DNA from: Actinomucor elegans | Taxonomy: Eukaryota; Mucoromycota; Mucoromycetes; Mucorales; Mucoraceae | NCBI GenBank assembly: GCA_026027325.1 | Contig: JAMSLZ010000005.1 | Coordinates: 186,001 to 250,000, forward strand | Direction of reading: 5' to 3' | DNA length: 64,000 nt | In this document: piece after piece, positions 23,701 through 37,045 of the stretch | How positions within the stretch are numbered: position 1 is the stretch's first letter | Layout of the letters: every line of letters begins with the position of its first letter | Translations under genes and position numbers: made by a program | Notes under the pieces: generated by a model | What the model saw: the letters and a program-made list of their open reading frames with translations, nothing else | What the model was told of the DNA's origin: nothing | The model's database searches: none

Positions 23701-26700
23701 CTTCAATACTTTGAATAGAGGAGCGGCGCTCAGCCATCTGCTGGCTAAGCACCTCGGCACGAAGGTCATCGGGCAAGGCTTCCAGAAATTCTACATCAAT
23801 ACCGGTTCCAGTAATATCCACCTCTTCACCATTCACCATTACAGTGACACGTTCTTCGGGGTCCTCTTGTATTTCTTCTTCCTCTTCTTCTTCTTCCTCT
23901 TCAGCAGGTTCACCATTTTCTATTTCAATTCCCCAAGGAATATCACCCACACCTCTATCGGTAGTAGGACTCTCTGGAACTGTCTCAGCATTATCTTCGT
24001 TAATAACGCTAATTCCCTGTTCCTTTTCTTCCTGAGCAATCTTGATCAATCGAGCAATTAAGGTGTTTGTTAACTTGGATGCTTTGGCAGAGGCTACAGC
24101 AGAAATATAGACCATTTGAACCTCTTGGATCCATCGATCAGCGGTTTGCATAGGCTGGAACTCCTTTAAAATGCTTAAAGTGTCTTTGTTACTTTGATCG
24201 ACATCATTAGTACCATCACCATTTAAAGCGGTAGCACCAACAGTAGGGCTAGAAGAACTAGCATTGTTTGATGTGCTTTCGCCTTGATCTTGCTGCCTTT
24301 GCTGATGCTGATTCAACAGGCTCTCAAGTATTCTAACAGCGCTTCCACCAATGATATCTTCATAGGCTTGCAAGTGATTGCTATTAGCACCAGACAAGAT
24401 AGCGGTTTCGGCGGATAAAGATCCGTCTGCAGATGCAGATGCGTTTATGTTGGTAGCAGCACTTCTCAAAAGAGGATGGAGAATGACACTGTCTCTATCA
24501 AAAGAACGGCCAGCCCCACTACTGATACCAGTAGCATTGTTCAACGAGCCTCTCACTGTGGGATTAATCAATTGAGTCACTATTAGGAAATTAAGTGTGA
24601 GTACAAGAATTTTCATCATGTTTATTACTCTTACCATCTCTACGAGCGCCGTTTTGGAATAGTTCGACTAGATAGACATGGTGGTTTAGCATGTTTTAGT
24701 TTCAGCATTGTTATTATACTTACGGTTACGTTCTACATCTTCCAATTCTTCAGCATTAAGCTCAGATCCTTGCTCAGATTCAGAGTTAGAAGAATCATCG
24801 GTTGTATCAATATCCATAACATCATTGTCAGTCTAATAAAGAAGGGGTTAGATTGTCATTCATAATCAAGCATCTGCTTATTTACCATGATTTCAGCTTC
24901 GATGAGTTGTCTCTGGCGACGATTACGTCTGTCATGTTGAGAGCGTAGCAGGAAATCAGGACCATCAGTGATATCATCCAGTTGCCAAGGCATATCTCTA
25001 TCATTTTCAGAGTGTATTGATTCACTTCTATCTGAATTCAATGATTCATTACCGGTTTCATATTCACTTGAAGAGTAAGACATGCCAGAATCACTGTCTG
25101 AATCTGTGTCTGAATCTGTTTCTTCGCTCTAGAGCAGTGGTTAAGTACACACATTCCTATTACTAGTGAATTAAGAACCTTACATTATCTTCTTCCTCAG
25201 TATCCGAATGATGGAATCTATGGCTTCTCATGAGATCGTCCATTTCTTGATCTTCTGCAGCTTCTTCACCTTCAGAACTACTGACTGTTTCAAATCCATC
25301 TCCACTTTCTGAAGAATCATCAATCACTTCATCGCCAGAGCTAGCCATCTCCATGTCATCATCTGAATCTTCTTCAGACGATTCTTCTTCCTCTAGAGCA
25401 GTACCATCAAACATGGCGAGGGAAGAGTTTCTATAAAGATCATTTACTTCATCCTCTGCATCCGCATTGTCTTCGTCTGTATCCATAGGTAGATAATCCT
25501 CCTCCTCTTCTTCTTCTTCTTCTTCATCATCATCATCCACACTGTCTTCACCTGCGCGAACAGCAGCCATAGCATCAGTAGCAGCATCAATTGTTTCTTG
25601 TTTGACCTGTTTTTCTTCATCGGCGGCGGACCGATCGATGCGAATGGCCAACTTGGTGAGCTGTTCCAAAGGTCTCAGGATGGAATTCAATATTAGCTTG
25701 GCGTGAGGATAATTGACATCCACATCACTCATCACAGAGATCAAGATGGGTACAAAGTTCATATCGAGCATTAGTTTGGCTACGACCATGACTGTATCCT
25801 CTTTGATATTCAAGCCTGGATTAATGGAAGTAGGACGTGCGTTGAGGATACGGTGGCAAAGTTCGGTCAAAGCAAAGTAGTGATTATATTTTGTACTAGT
25901 TGAGGCGTCTGATTGAAGCGCATCTTTGAAAGAACGGTACACTACATCAAGAACATGTTTTCGCACCTTAGACAACATGGTAGCATGATGGTCCTTGTCA
26001 GCAAAACTGTCTTGGTAATGGATGTGCGTTGTATCATAGCACATACCCACCAATAAAGAAGTTACCCACATAGAGATACCTTGCTTCTTGCGCTCTTGAT
26101 CGTTGGATGCATGGATAGCATTATAAGGTAATAGCATATTAACTAGCTTGTAATGAATTGATTGGCGAACGTGACTATGATTGGAACCATGATCCAGAGC
26201 TTCAGTGGAAAAGTTCATAATATCGTACTTGCACGACTGATAGGAGGAAACAAGCTCAAAAATACATTGCAATAAGAATCCAGTATAAGCGATCTTAATA
26301 TTGGATTCATCGTCGTCTTCGTTTTCTTGTTGGATCTGTACAAGCTGATTGAGTAGGAAATGTATAACAATGGATGAGTGTTCGTTATTGATGCTTTCTT
26401 GTACGCTTTCTTTTTGCTGAGATGGATCCAAGTAACGGATATTCTTGATATTACCCGAGTTATAATTCGACAAGCGACATAATTGAGTGCTAACATCTAG
26501 GAACGATTCTGGATCACGTAATGCTACATTGTTATTGTTTCTTATAAAGGTAGCTGCGTCCAAGTAACGTGTATTAGGCACAGTAAACCAGAAAGAAAAC
26601 CATTCACGCATGCAGCCCATTAATACAGACTTGTTCTCAATAATGTGACGCAGAATCATGATAATATACGTTTGTTGAACCTTCAGTGCCTCAAAACTTT

Positions 26701-29700
26701 TGCTGGGACGTTTGAAAAGTGCTTCAAGACCACCAAGTTCTACAAACTGTAGAGCAGCAGCGTGATGCTTCGTCAAACGTACGATGATACGTAGAGTAGC
26801 AATCAGATTGTCTTGCGACAAGGAATCTAATTGGAGCAGATCAATACAATAGGTCATTAACGTAGTTCTGTTTTCGGGTGTAACAATCGCTGGAGTAGTG
26901 GGTTTATCATGACTACTTGTTTCAGGTAGAGACCCATCTACGTTGGGTAATGGTGCTTCAACAGGTTCATCTGATTGAGCTAAGCCAGCTTCCAAGATTA
27001 AAAAGAGTGTAGTGAGCCATTTGGGATCAGGGAAATCAGGATACTTTACAACCAGATCCAAGAAGTCAAACCAATCCATATAACCAGACATAGTTGTGAT
27101 CAATAGAGACATGACATCCTGCATAGCTGGTTCACGCAACATGAGAGCAAAAATACGGATCTTGTTGATAGAAGATTCAAACAAGGACCGTTTGTCAGTG
27201 ATCGTACTAGCTGCACCGCCGAAAAAGAGATACATTGTTTGCTTTGTGTTTTCAGGCAAGCGATCTGGATCTCCACAGCATAGAACAGCCATCAAATCAC
27301 GTACTTCAAAATCGATATCATTACGCTCATCTACTAGATGAGCAAGAATGGGTGGAATCTGGGTGCGCATCATTGTACGTTTTTGATCTAATTGTTGTAA
27401 GGTATCATTTGCTTTTTTGGAGTCGTTTGAAACAGCATAATTCTTTTCACCGGCAAAAAGTGTATTTAGTTCATCGTCTCCATGTTCATCTTCATCCATC
27501 GAGCTATACAAACTCACATTTGCTTCGTCCTCCGTGTCAATGTCTTCATACTGGTCATCGTCATCTTCAGCATTGTTGGTTCCTTCTGTGGGAGCTTCTT
27601 GAACAGCTCGACCAATGGAAGGAGTTCGGATAGCAGATGGTTCATATCTTGATAGTGTTAAAGCAGTCTGAGCAAGATTATTGTTTTCTCGCAGCAATTC
27701 AGTGGCTATACTTTGATCGTACCACATGTTAACTAATATACGAACACCAGCCTCGAATTCTTGATCAGTCAAAGGGTTTGAGCTTTGCAAATCTGGAGAG
27801 ATTTCCAACTGAGGAGGCCCAGACTGCACAGGATGCTCAACAAGACTACGACTAAACAGATTATCTAATGCGCAAAGGCCATACTCAAATGAACTAAGGG
27901 CAGTTTCTACGCGATCTGGTTCAAATCCCATTGCAATCAATTCTCGACGGTTCATTTCATAATGAGGATTGCTATTCGAAGGTGCGTTTTTAACTAAAGC
28001 TTTGTTACTACGAGGTCGTTCGCCTTCTGCTTTCAGATTTTGTGTGACACATTTCAGTAATGAATGTAGCACATGCCTTGAGAACTTGTCTAACATGGGG
28101 CTTTCAAGATACTGGCATAAACACGACAGTTTAAGCTGCATCGATGCCATCCAGTGGTGAGGATTAAGCTGTTTGCCGAGACGATCTGGTTGTGAATGAG
28201 TAAGCAGTACTGTATGTGGCGAGTTGTGGAATAATTTGGATGACCCCAAATGGTGAAGAATCGCCAATAGCAGTTCAATACAGGTATTTATACGTTGGAG
28301 TAGAGATTCGTCTTGATTCTCGGCCTTCATCTCGTTTTCAGCTGCTTGCCAGAATTGAGATAGCAGAGTCACTGCAAGCATCTCGACATTACCCTTCATA
28401 TCAAAGGCAACTGCAATAGGCGTTTCAAGTGCAGTACGTGATCTATCATCCAGCAGCAGCATAGATATCATGGAAAACATGGACGCGTAATAATCATATT
28501 TACAAAGAGGGCCATCCTGTTCCATATAATGAAGACTTGTATGAAACATTTGAGCAATATCACGAGCGACCAGTTTGGCACGAGTGGCTGTAGAGTGTTT
28601 CGAGGAGGAGGATAAAGGTCGACGACTAACAGATACTTTGATAATGGCTTGCAACACTGGCATTAGCGCAGGGGGGATTTCGCTAAGTACGACTTTAAAC
28701 CTTCTGACGTTTATTACTCGAGAGTCTTTTAAATCTGCGGCGTCTTTTGATGGTTGATTGGCATACCAGGACTTGGGGACACTTTCTCTCAAAAGAATGT
28801 TTTGCCAGACAGTGGTTCTATCCATTCTACGCGTAAGTATATATTGAAATACAACATGATTAATATTTTACCTATGAATGTCACCAAGAAGCAGGATCAT
28901 GTTGCCATACTCTTCATTTTCCGTCACGCACCATTCAACCAGTTTGGCAGCATACTTGGTATTGGTCAAGGTAGCAGAAGCAAAGACAGTAGATAATAGA
29001 CCAACATAACCAAACAGGATACTGAACTTTTTAAATAACGCGTTTCCTCTCTGAGCCGATTCTTCATCTTTGCCTAGTATTGTATAAGTACCTTTTGTGT
29101 TGTAATATACATCAAATCACTCACCATTTGCCTCTATATACTCATATATGGTGCTTTTCTTCATGTCCAAGTCTGAGAATATGAACCTTGATGATTCATA
29201 CACCTTCTTAGCAATAAGATCTGAAAAGGGCATAGGCGAGACATCAGATATCATACGAAACACAAAACTAAGAGAGTCGAATGCGTTAGATACAGAGAAA
29301 TCGAAAGGAAGCATAGGTAGAGAATAGTATTTCAAGAGTAATTCAGGGCCACCATATTTAACAAACTCTTTTACGTTGTCTGTATTACGTAGAAACCCCT
29401 CCAAAAACTAGTAGATAGGTTAGAACGTGTCCATTCAAAGAATCAACAGGCTTACCCTTGAAGCGAGATCCACAAATCCTAGTAACAAGCATTCTGCTCT
29501 TTCTGCTGGAGGCTCATCTGTTCTATCTTGATACACCAATTCATGGCAATTATCCAGTGGCTTTCCTTTATCTGACGAGCCTACTTCAATCACCTGCTGT
29601 AACAGTTGATTTGCACATTTAAACACTTCTCCCTTGAGTTTTGGATGATGCCTTATCAACTCATCCATGGCAGTGCCCAACACCGTCGCATTTCCTACAT

Positions 29701-31816
29701 CAGATGCATTTGTCACAAAACTAGGCGCTGTCATTAGTTTAAAGAACTGTGGTAGAGGATTTGCTTCATAAAACATTTCCAAGCCAGCTGAGTTGAGACA
29801 AACAGCACCAAATGCATGCACAGCAGCTACCAACACTTCACAGACGGGGTGTTGATATGTAGCAAAAGCAGATAGAAAAGTCTGTGGTAGTTGAATTTCT
29901 TGTAATACAGACAAAGAGGTTGGTTCGTTATGAATAAACGTAGTAGCCACGTTCACTACAAGCGAAAAAATACTAGGCTTAAACTTGTTATGATACATCA
30001 AGATTTTTTTGATTGTGTGAGGGATGCTGGACTCGACAAGGTTGCGTAAACCGTCAGCAGTATCGCTGGACTCCATCATACGAATCAGTAAGCGAAGAGA
30101 GCTTTTGATCAGTGATAATGAATCACAATTAGGTTCTTCGTCTTCCTTGGTGGTGGCTATGATATAGTCCACTTGAGTCTGAATCACTTTGAGTAATATA
30201 TCTAGACCGTTGGCGCTGCAGAATGATGAAAACGATGTATTGACATTATACATGATTGTGTCTAGCAGTTCTACTACTTTGATCAAGGCCTTTTTTTTTA
30301 AAAAAGAAAAAAAAATCTGTCAGTGTACTATGCTTTTCAGTAGATATGTATACTACCTTTGTATGTGTAGCGTTTGTAGTAATTGGGCTATCCATCACTT
30401 GGATTAGAGTTGACATGATGCCCGCAGACATAAGCATAGTACTACCAGCAGGTGTTTGTAGCAAAAATGAAAGTAAAGTGAATAATGCGTCGAGGAAGTC
30501 GGTTGTATAGGCTATGATATAGATTAGTATATAATCAAGCAAAGAATTGCTATACATACGTGTTGAAGGTTGACACAGCTGCCGTAATATATGAAGCAGT
30601 ATACCGTGATTAGCAGATGCGTTAAAAGCTGCCAACACTTCAGTCACTTTTGTTCGATGTCTTGCAATACCATCCAACGCATATAATGCATAAGTTTGTA
30701 TATCCTATGTCATACTACGTCAGCTTATTCCCACTGTTGTCTTCTAAATGCTTACTATGGGGATTTGATTGTCATAAGAGATCAACTGGGCAATTTGAGG
30801 TACAATATGAGGCTCATAAATAAAAACTCTATTCTGTGCAATTGTTTCTGACATGGTATGAGCTAGTAGAGTATTAGTTTTGTTACGTATTATCTATTGA
30901 TAGAATCTTACCCATAATGACTATAGAAATAAAACGAATAATCAACAACTGTCTTTTGACAGGTACTTCTGTCATATGGTTGGCAATGCGGATCCTGTTC
31001 AGTAACTCGAAATGATATTCTTTGGGGATTTGGTGTTGTTCAACTAAGTTCCAAAACAGTTCTCGATCGCTGTATTCATTAGGCGTGGTGATAATATTTA
31101 TAGCCTGCAAGCCTTCTTCGCTGCCCTCTCCAGTTCGATAGAAAGACATTGTAAACTTGCTCTCGGTGATTGCTGTATTCGTCGAAGTCAAATCAGCAAT
31201 AGATCCTCCTCTTGCTAACTCGGTCACTTTATCTTGGTGTGCCAAGAATGCTGACTGGACTGCTCTTGGGTTATTTACGCGTTGTGCTGGCTTTAGCATG
31301 AGTCGCAGTACTGCTTCGAGAATATCAATATCTGTCGTGTTGAGTAAATTGTTCAGGTGCTATGTACAAGTGTAAGTATTATGCCATTATTTCAAACGCT
31401 ATACTAGAGGTTTACCTCATATGAATTGTATATGTTGCGGTTAGTACAGTTTTCAAACAAGAGTTTCGAGAAATTCAATATGGCAAGTATCATTTGCTTG
31501 GTTTCTTGGTCAAAAGGCTGTTTCTGAATGCTATTCTCTAACGCATATTCTCGGCATACAGACTCGAGAATGCTATCGAATCTATTGAGTACAGCCGAGA
31601 ATTGAAACAAATCACTTCTGGGAAATAGCCAAGATTCCATGTTGGCCCATATTTTGATTTGGTTTTGATCGTCATTTAACAAATGCTCGACAGTTGTAGC
31701 TAATTCCAAAGGCTTTTAAAGTAAATAGTGAGAACAAAGCGCGAAATAGATTATAGCTACATATATCTAGGTACCAAAGGAAGTGGTTTCCTAATCGAAA
31801 CTCTAGTAATCTTCAT
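20736..31816 (-). CDS. tom1: giant HECT-domain E3 ubiquitin ligase, TOM1/HUWE1 family
   Basis: Fifteen exons: 31816-31775, 31712-31416, 31359-30912, 30862-30756, 30704-30560, 30511-30357, 30289-29456, 29407-29125, 29073-28872, 28826-25184, 25128-24886, 24832-24724, 24667-24635, 24579-20907, 20838-20736. All junctions are in frame, giving 3438 residues (yeast Tom1 has 3268). The start MKITRVSIRKPLPL is typical of fungal homologues. Armadillo-like N-terminal domains (DUF908/DUF913) fill exons 2-10. A UBA (about 1128-1173, RRELIAMGF), long acidic stretches, and two ubiquitin-binding motifs (2443-2461 EALPDDLRAEVLSQQ; 2479-2497 AALPSDIRTEVLRQD) follow. The C-terminal HECT domain has HNEEGVDAGGVAREWF and LPSAHTCFN with catalytic Cys3405. 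It ubiquitinates excess histones, ribosomal proteins and other targets in the nucleus and cytosol; those roles are known from the family. Confidence 0.96.
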
Positions 31817-32719
31817 TTACTTGTCTTTCTTTAAAAAAAAGAATAGTATATTCGATCAAGATATAGCACGAGTAGAACTTTTTTTCAATGCCATACAGCT
31901 TAAAGTTTTTTTTTCAAAAATAGTGAAACACTTGCGGTCACTTGGTTACGTAATACACTGAGCTTTTACGGTTACTACGACCAATATCATGCGGGTACAG
32001 CACGCCTGGAAGCAACTCAGCACTCTACACAAATTGATTGGACATTTGCAAGGAATATATGTGGCTCGGCGTGTCGCAGTAACGAAAAGTTGTAGTATTT
32101 GGCGCCTCTTCAGTTTCCTATTCGACTTTTGAATAATAAAAAGGTGTCGATGAGCAAAAATTATATTAGCAACGCTTATACAGAATTCACTTGCTTACCG
32201 AATGATGCAAAGAACATGCTACAGCTCCTTTAAAAGCCATCGAGTATTCTTTGGCAGAATGTTGACACATCATTCATCTCAGCTTTACAATATGTTCTTC
32301 AAAACGTAATAAAAACACAAACGCATACTATAAAACGTAATGAGTAAAGTCACATTAGAGAATATAGCTTCAAGAGTTGTATGTGATGTCGCAAAGAAAA
32401 GTTAAACAAATATAGACAAACAAAAGTATGCAATTATAGTAGTGCAAAACAAAGCGACGTAGTGAATAATGTTCAAGAACTTCTAGTAACTCTTAACCAA
32501 CGAAATGATCTTGAAAGGATTTTTTTTTAGAAACACTACCATATCTCGAGTATCTTATATGCCATAAAATATGTAGAGAGTATTTTGGATTATTGATTGA
32601 ATCTGCAATAATTATTGACGACGTCTCAAAATACTCTTTTTTAAAGATATGTCGGGATTTCAAATAGATCCTCCCAAGAATGTTGCTCGATAGTTTTTTT
32701 GGTCATCATTCAATGATGA

Positions 32720-32760
32720 GATGTCGGCCAAATGTTATATCAGATCTGCATTTCATATAC
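32720..32760 (+). repeat. dispersed repeat family copy, partial
   Basis: Contains GATGTCGGCCAAATGTTATA followed by TCAGATCTGCATTTCATAT, a diverged version of the family core. Confidence 0.4.
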
Positions 32761-32821
32761 GTTGAATATACTATGTTAATGCCTTACAGTAAATTATATG
32801 TGTCGTGTAAGATAAATCTAA

Positions 32822-32903
32822 TGATCAATAGAGCTTTCGACGGATCCTGCTCGAATGTCGCATCAGATTAGTATGTTTCATATTCAGAATGAATTGCTGT
32901 ATC
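32822..32903 (+). repeat. dispersed repeat family copy
   Basis: Contains GATCAATAGAGCTTTCGACG, TCGAATGTCGCATCAGATTA and TTCAGAATGAATTGCTGTAT, covering almost the whole family consensus. Confidence 0.65.
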
Positions 32904-33498
32904 TATTTGAGTCTTTGTTTGGTTGTAATACAATTATTATGCGCTAAAAAGCCGTTTCTTTCATAGGGCTGTTATGTCCGCAAACATAGTCTTCCGAACT
33001 AAGAGATCATTATCTACCTTCTTTTGGACAAAAATAGTAGTAGTTTGGTTGATTTTTCGTGAATTCTAGAATAAAAGTATATAGTAAATAACCCACGGGT
33101 TGAGCTATAGAAACTTATACTCGTTGTACGCGAAAGTTGCTTCCATGATCACTTAGAGTATATAAAGTAGTAATAAGGGGACAATGAAAATAGAATCACG
33201 TAGTTTGAGATATATTAAATGCCACCGCATGATTTCAATATGTCAGAAGGCTTAGCTGGTATATCATTGTACTGTAGCAGTCAACTAACAGGATTATATG
33301 TAGACTGCATTATGCTAGTCGTCATTATGCCACAAAACTTAGATAAATCCATTCCACTTTATGCGGTAGTTATATATACTACAAATTTAAACAAGTTAAT
33401 AAACAACGCCGTTGATATCAGCGAATCAAATGTCCAATTATTTCACATGTCCTCCATGAGTATTTTTTACATTTTAATAAATCCACCAACTTGCTTTA

Positions 33499-34351
33499 AG
33501 TATATATTGTTATTCTAATATGACATTAGATCGAGATCAGTGGAGAGATCTATAGGTCTATGATAGATTATTACATGAAAACCATATCAACTATAAACAG
33601 TAATTAAAATACTTTTTTTTTTTTTTTTTTTTTTTTTGTATTTTGTACATAAAGGCTCTGGTACGAGTTAAAGACCCACTGAAAAAAAAAGTAGAAGAAA
33701 CAGGTTTTCCATTAATAAGTTTAAAAGGCTCAGGGTTTCTCGACGTTTTTTAAATGTATTTTTGGATAATGAAAATGTTCAGCTACATAATAAGTATATT
33801 ATCAAATTGATGATGCAAAAATATCATTATGAATCAAATGATGTAAAAAACGTTTAGTATTCACTTAAAACCATAGTTTATTCTGACGAGAACCTGTCTT
33901 TTTTTTTTAAAAAAAATATTCTTATAGCTTATGTGTATTTAAGGTACAAAATACAAACAAATATGTTTACATACTCTCGGGCATGTTAAATATACATAGT
34001 CAATAAACTGTGTCTAAAGCTTGAGTCAACATGCCCATAAAAAATATTTAAAATTTTGTACTTGGGAGTATATTTTTGTTGAAATATTTTTGAAATAGGG
34101 TCATTTCTAATCTCTGTACATTTCTCAAGCGATTCAAGCTTAGTTTCATGCTTGAGTACCGGTACATGCTCATAATAAACTACTGAGCCCTTTAGAGCTA
34201 TTATGTGATTAAAGTTCAATATATATAGATATATATATTGTGTTTTAGTTATATTTTGCAGTCGACGGTTTTTATGTAACAATCTACCATAGATCTACAG
34301 ATCTCTCCACTGATCTCGATCTAATGTCACATTAGAATAACAATATATACT
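33499..34351. mobile_element. inverted-repeat (foldback/MITE-like) element with 85-bp arms
   Basis: The left arm 33499-33583 (starting AGTATATATTGTTATTCTAA) and the reverse complement of the right arm 34267-34351 match at 79 of 85 positions without gaps. All six differences are transitions. The arms enclose 683 bp with a 25-T run (33613-33637), a T/A palindrome near 33905 and no recognisable protein. The arms are also members of the dispersed repeat family. No target duplication is evident directly outside the arms, so this may equally be two family copies in inverted orientation rather than one transposon. Confidence 0.65.
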
Positions 34352-34378
34352 CGAAATGAGTTACTACATCTATTAGAA
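34284..34378 (+). repeat. dispersed repeat family copy (includes right arm of inverted repeat)
   Basis: ACAGATCTCTCCACTGATCT, CGATCTAATGTCACATTAG, and then CGAAATGAGTTACTACATCT extending 27 bp beyond the inverted-repeat arm to ATTAGAACA. The extension follows the consensus, whereas the left arm lacks it. Confidence 0.65.
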
Positions 34379-35372
34379 CATATCATAAACTGTAGTGAAA
34401 TAAATAAATGGCATTACTCATAACTAGTAATAAATGATATGTGTCTCTCTATTATTACACTACCTTTGCATACTTTTTTTTTTTATTAATTGCAGATCAT
34501 GGTTACTCAGGTTTTACTTTCGGCAAACGGGTTCCAACCAATCCAATCGCCAATCAAGTCCATATCTAATGCTGAGTTATTGCGTAGCGTTGTCATATTT
34601 ACCTGAATTTGAGATTCATAGATATTATATTTACCATATTTGGAGATCTCATTGTTCTATTGTAATGAAAGCATGCAAGAATATCAGTCGATTTCACAAC
34701 TAAATCTTCAAGACATTCCAAGGAAGACATGGTACCTGGGGCTTTAAATTGCATTGATTGGCCACCGGATACTTAAATACATGGTTACACACCGCAAAGC
34801 ACGGTTTTGGGCGCGCAGCTAGACCGCATTTGCCGAGATTTTGAATTCATCCTTTGACGTTCAAGCGATTTCAGTAAAGTGACAAGGTGCAAATCGATAT
34901 GACGATCTGTAACTATGCTTGTACAAGGTTGAATGGCTCATTGGATGATGCAAATATCAGGCTATTCTTGCTTTTGATGCTGAGAGTTATTTTGCTTTCC
35001 ATGCGACTATCGATCCAAAAGCAAGGCATACTTCATGACAAATAAACTAGGACCAAATAAACTCAGGACAAGTAGACATTCAAACCCATAAAGTAGCGTG
35101 CATTTTTACCGAGTAAAGATGTGCTGATATAAACTTGTTTTGTCGTGTTGGACTAGAGATCAACGAGTAAATCACAAACATATTAAGGATTTTCTTAGTG
35201 ATACGAAAGCACCAAAATTACAAGAGGAGAAGCTATTCAGGCCATGATGAGTAGGAGTATAGATTATCAATTCTGTATAAAATATAGCGTTCGCTAGAGA
35301 TGTTCAGTGTTACTCGGCAATAAATAAATAAATTATTACTATATGTGATAGCAAGTCACCTTCACGTTAAAC
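34379..35372. other. gene-free stretch upstream of HSF-type gene
   Basis: No gene supported; stop-rich AT-rich sequence. Confidence 0.45.
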
Positions 35373-35380
35373 TATAAAAT
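35373..35380 (+). promoter_or_regulatory. TATA box of the HSF-type gene
   Basis: TATAAAAT stands 52 bp before the predicted ATG at 35432. A pyrimidine-rich CTTTCTTTCTTTCTTTTT tract (35401-35418), common at fungal transcription starts, lies in between. Confidence 0.55.
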
Positions 35381-35431
35381 AAGGAGGGGCCTTTTTCCAA
35401 CTTTCTTTCTTTCTTTTTAGTGTATATAACA

Positions 35432-37045
35432 ATGGATTATCCACTGCATCAGCATTATACAGACCGACACCAAGAAAATACAACTTCTTCCAACAATTAC
35501 AGATCGTATCAAGTGTTTAATGAAAGACCTGCTTTGATGTATGATAATATGGAAGAACGTTCTTCAAACATGTTACTTACTCGGCCTTCTCAAGACCCTT
35601 GGAATCAACAACTTCATTCGTATGATAATGTTCAACATACTCAAATACCAACCATGCCTCATTCTGAGCGTGGTATTGCTGGATTCGTATCCAAACTTTA
35701 TCAGTAAGCCCCCTTTATTTGATTTGCTCCTTTATTCTTACGTGTACACTAATAAACATACATATTAGATGCTTGCAATCAGTAGAGAATAACCAAAGAT
35801 ACGCAAGGTGGTGTCAGCACGATGGTAAAGATATGTTTGTTATAGATTGCATACCAGGTATATATATAATAATAATAATAACAATAATAATAATAATAAT
35901 AATATAAAGAGACATTACAAGTACTAACCATTCGTATTTATACAGAGTTTACAGAGTTTGTTTTGCCGCGCCTTTTCAAACATTGCAAATTCCCATCGTT
36001 TGTACGCCAACTAAACGTAAGTTGTTTTTTTTTATATATATATATATAGTATTTGAACCCTAATATGCTGTAGATCTACGGCTTTCAAAGAGATACAGAT
36101 GCAAGAAAGTCGAAAGATACCAAAGATAAAGAATCATGTCGATGGTACCATCCTAATTTTAGACCTGGTCGTCGCGATCTATTTCATTTGATTCGTAGAA
36201 AAGCTACGCGTTATTCGAGAAAGAAACGCGTTAAAGCTTCAGTCGAAGAAGATCCTGAAACCATATTACCTTTAGGTTCGGGCGATGAATCTGAAATAGA
36301 TGATGATAGTCAGAATATGATTCTGCTTGTAAATAATGATGATCAAGAACGCCGTTTATCTTCGGCCTCATCCGTGACTCAATCGATGCAACCTATCGAC
36401 TATACCTCTGCACCATCTCAATTACAACTGGGTTTCCACGAACCGGAAACGAATACAACTTCTCCAATCGTTCATTTGGATACGGATAATGCTGATATGA
36501 CGCTGTATCATCATCAAGAGCCTCTAATGCATGATCACAAGGAACAGGAATTCCAAAGGATGCGAAGAGACTTGAATCTTGCTCAGATTCGAAACAATGA
36601 ATATAAAGCACGTATTCAACAGTTGGAAGCTGCTCTTGATCACTACGTGAAACAAAGCACAATCCAACAGCCAGGTGGTTACATGAGCACGGTATGTACC
36701 ACTATACCCAACACACTCAACGAAACTTATCTGCACTCGCCTCGACTGGTGACCAATCATCGCCCTATGTTTGAAATGCAAAAGACACCAAGACCAAACT
36801 ACAATAACTTCTACTTTCATCAACAAGAAGTCAAGCAAGAACAAGACACTTGGTTTCAACATCGTGATTCATTATCAGCTGCTATAGATTCTACCAATGG
36901 CATGCCAACTGCCGAGGGTAACACAACCACAGACGTAGTGAAGGAAAGACTAAAAACTGCTTCACCTTTAACCACTAATAACAGAAACGATACCACTAAC
37001 AAATTAGACTTGAATGGTCATATGAACTTTAATAACTATATGTGA
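35432..37045 (+). CDS. HSF-type DNA-binding transcription factor
   Basis: Four exons (35432-35703, 35769-35857, 35946-36016, 36074-37045) encode 467 residues. An HSF-type winged helix at about 84-185 runs across all three introns: GFVSKLYQCL, RWCQHDGKDMFVID, FVLPRLFKHCKFPSFVRQLN (recognition helix) and IYGFQRDTDAR, then WYHPNFRPGRRDLFHLIRRK. An acidic linker and a predicted coiled coil (about 298-337, EFQRMRRDLNLAQIRNNEYK) follow, and the C terminus is Asn/Thr-rich. The coiled coil is short compared with the HR-A/B trimerisation region of Hsf1, so it may be an Hsf-like regulator such as Sfl1 or an Skn7-like factor without a receiver domain. Targets cannot be told from the sequence. Introns 2 and 3 hold (AAT)n and (TA)n microsatellites. 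Confidence 0.88.
35865..35904 (+). repeat. (AAT)n microsatellite in an intron
   Basis: An interrupted AAT array inside intron 2 of the HSF-type gene; a short TA array lies in intron 3 near 36035-36048. Confidence 0.8.

Larger units (their letters stand above)
31817..33498. other. TOM1 upstream, gene-free stretch
   Basis: No supported gene. It holds the TOM1 promoter side and two dispersed-repeat copies (32720-32760 and 32822-32903). The 99-codon open frame at 33219-33518 has no family signature and ends inside the inverted-repeat element. Confidence 0.5.

Noticed and set aside
23543..24061. 172-codon plus-strand frame inside TOM1
   Set aside because: Antisense shadow of the acidic and UBM-containing part of the TOM1 exon; rich in Ser/Phe from reversed Glu/Asp codons.
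33986..34282. 98-codon open frame on the minus strand inside the inverted-repeat element
   Set aside because: No recognisable domain, low-complexity composition, and it overlaps the right arm. I cannot support it as a gene.
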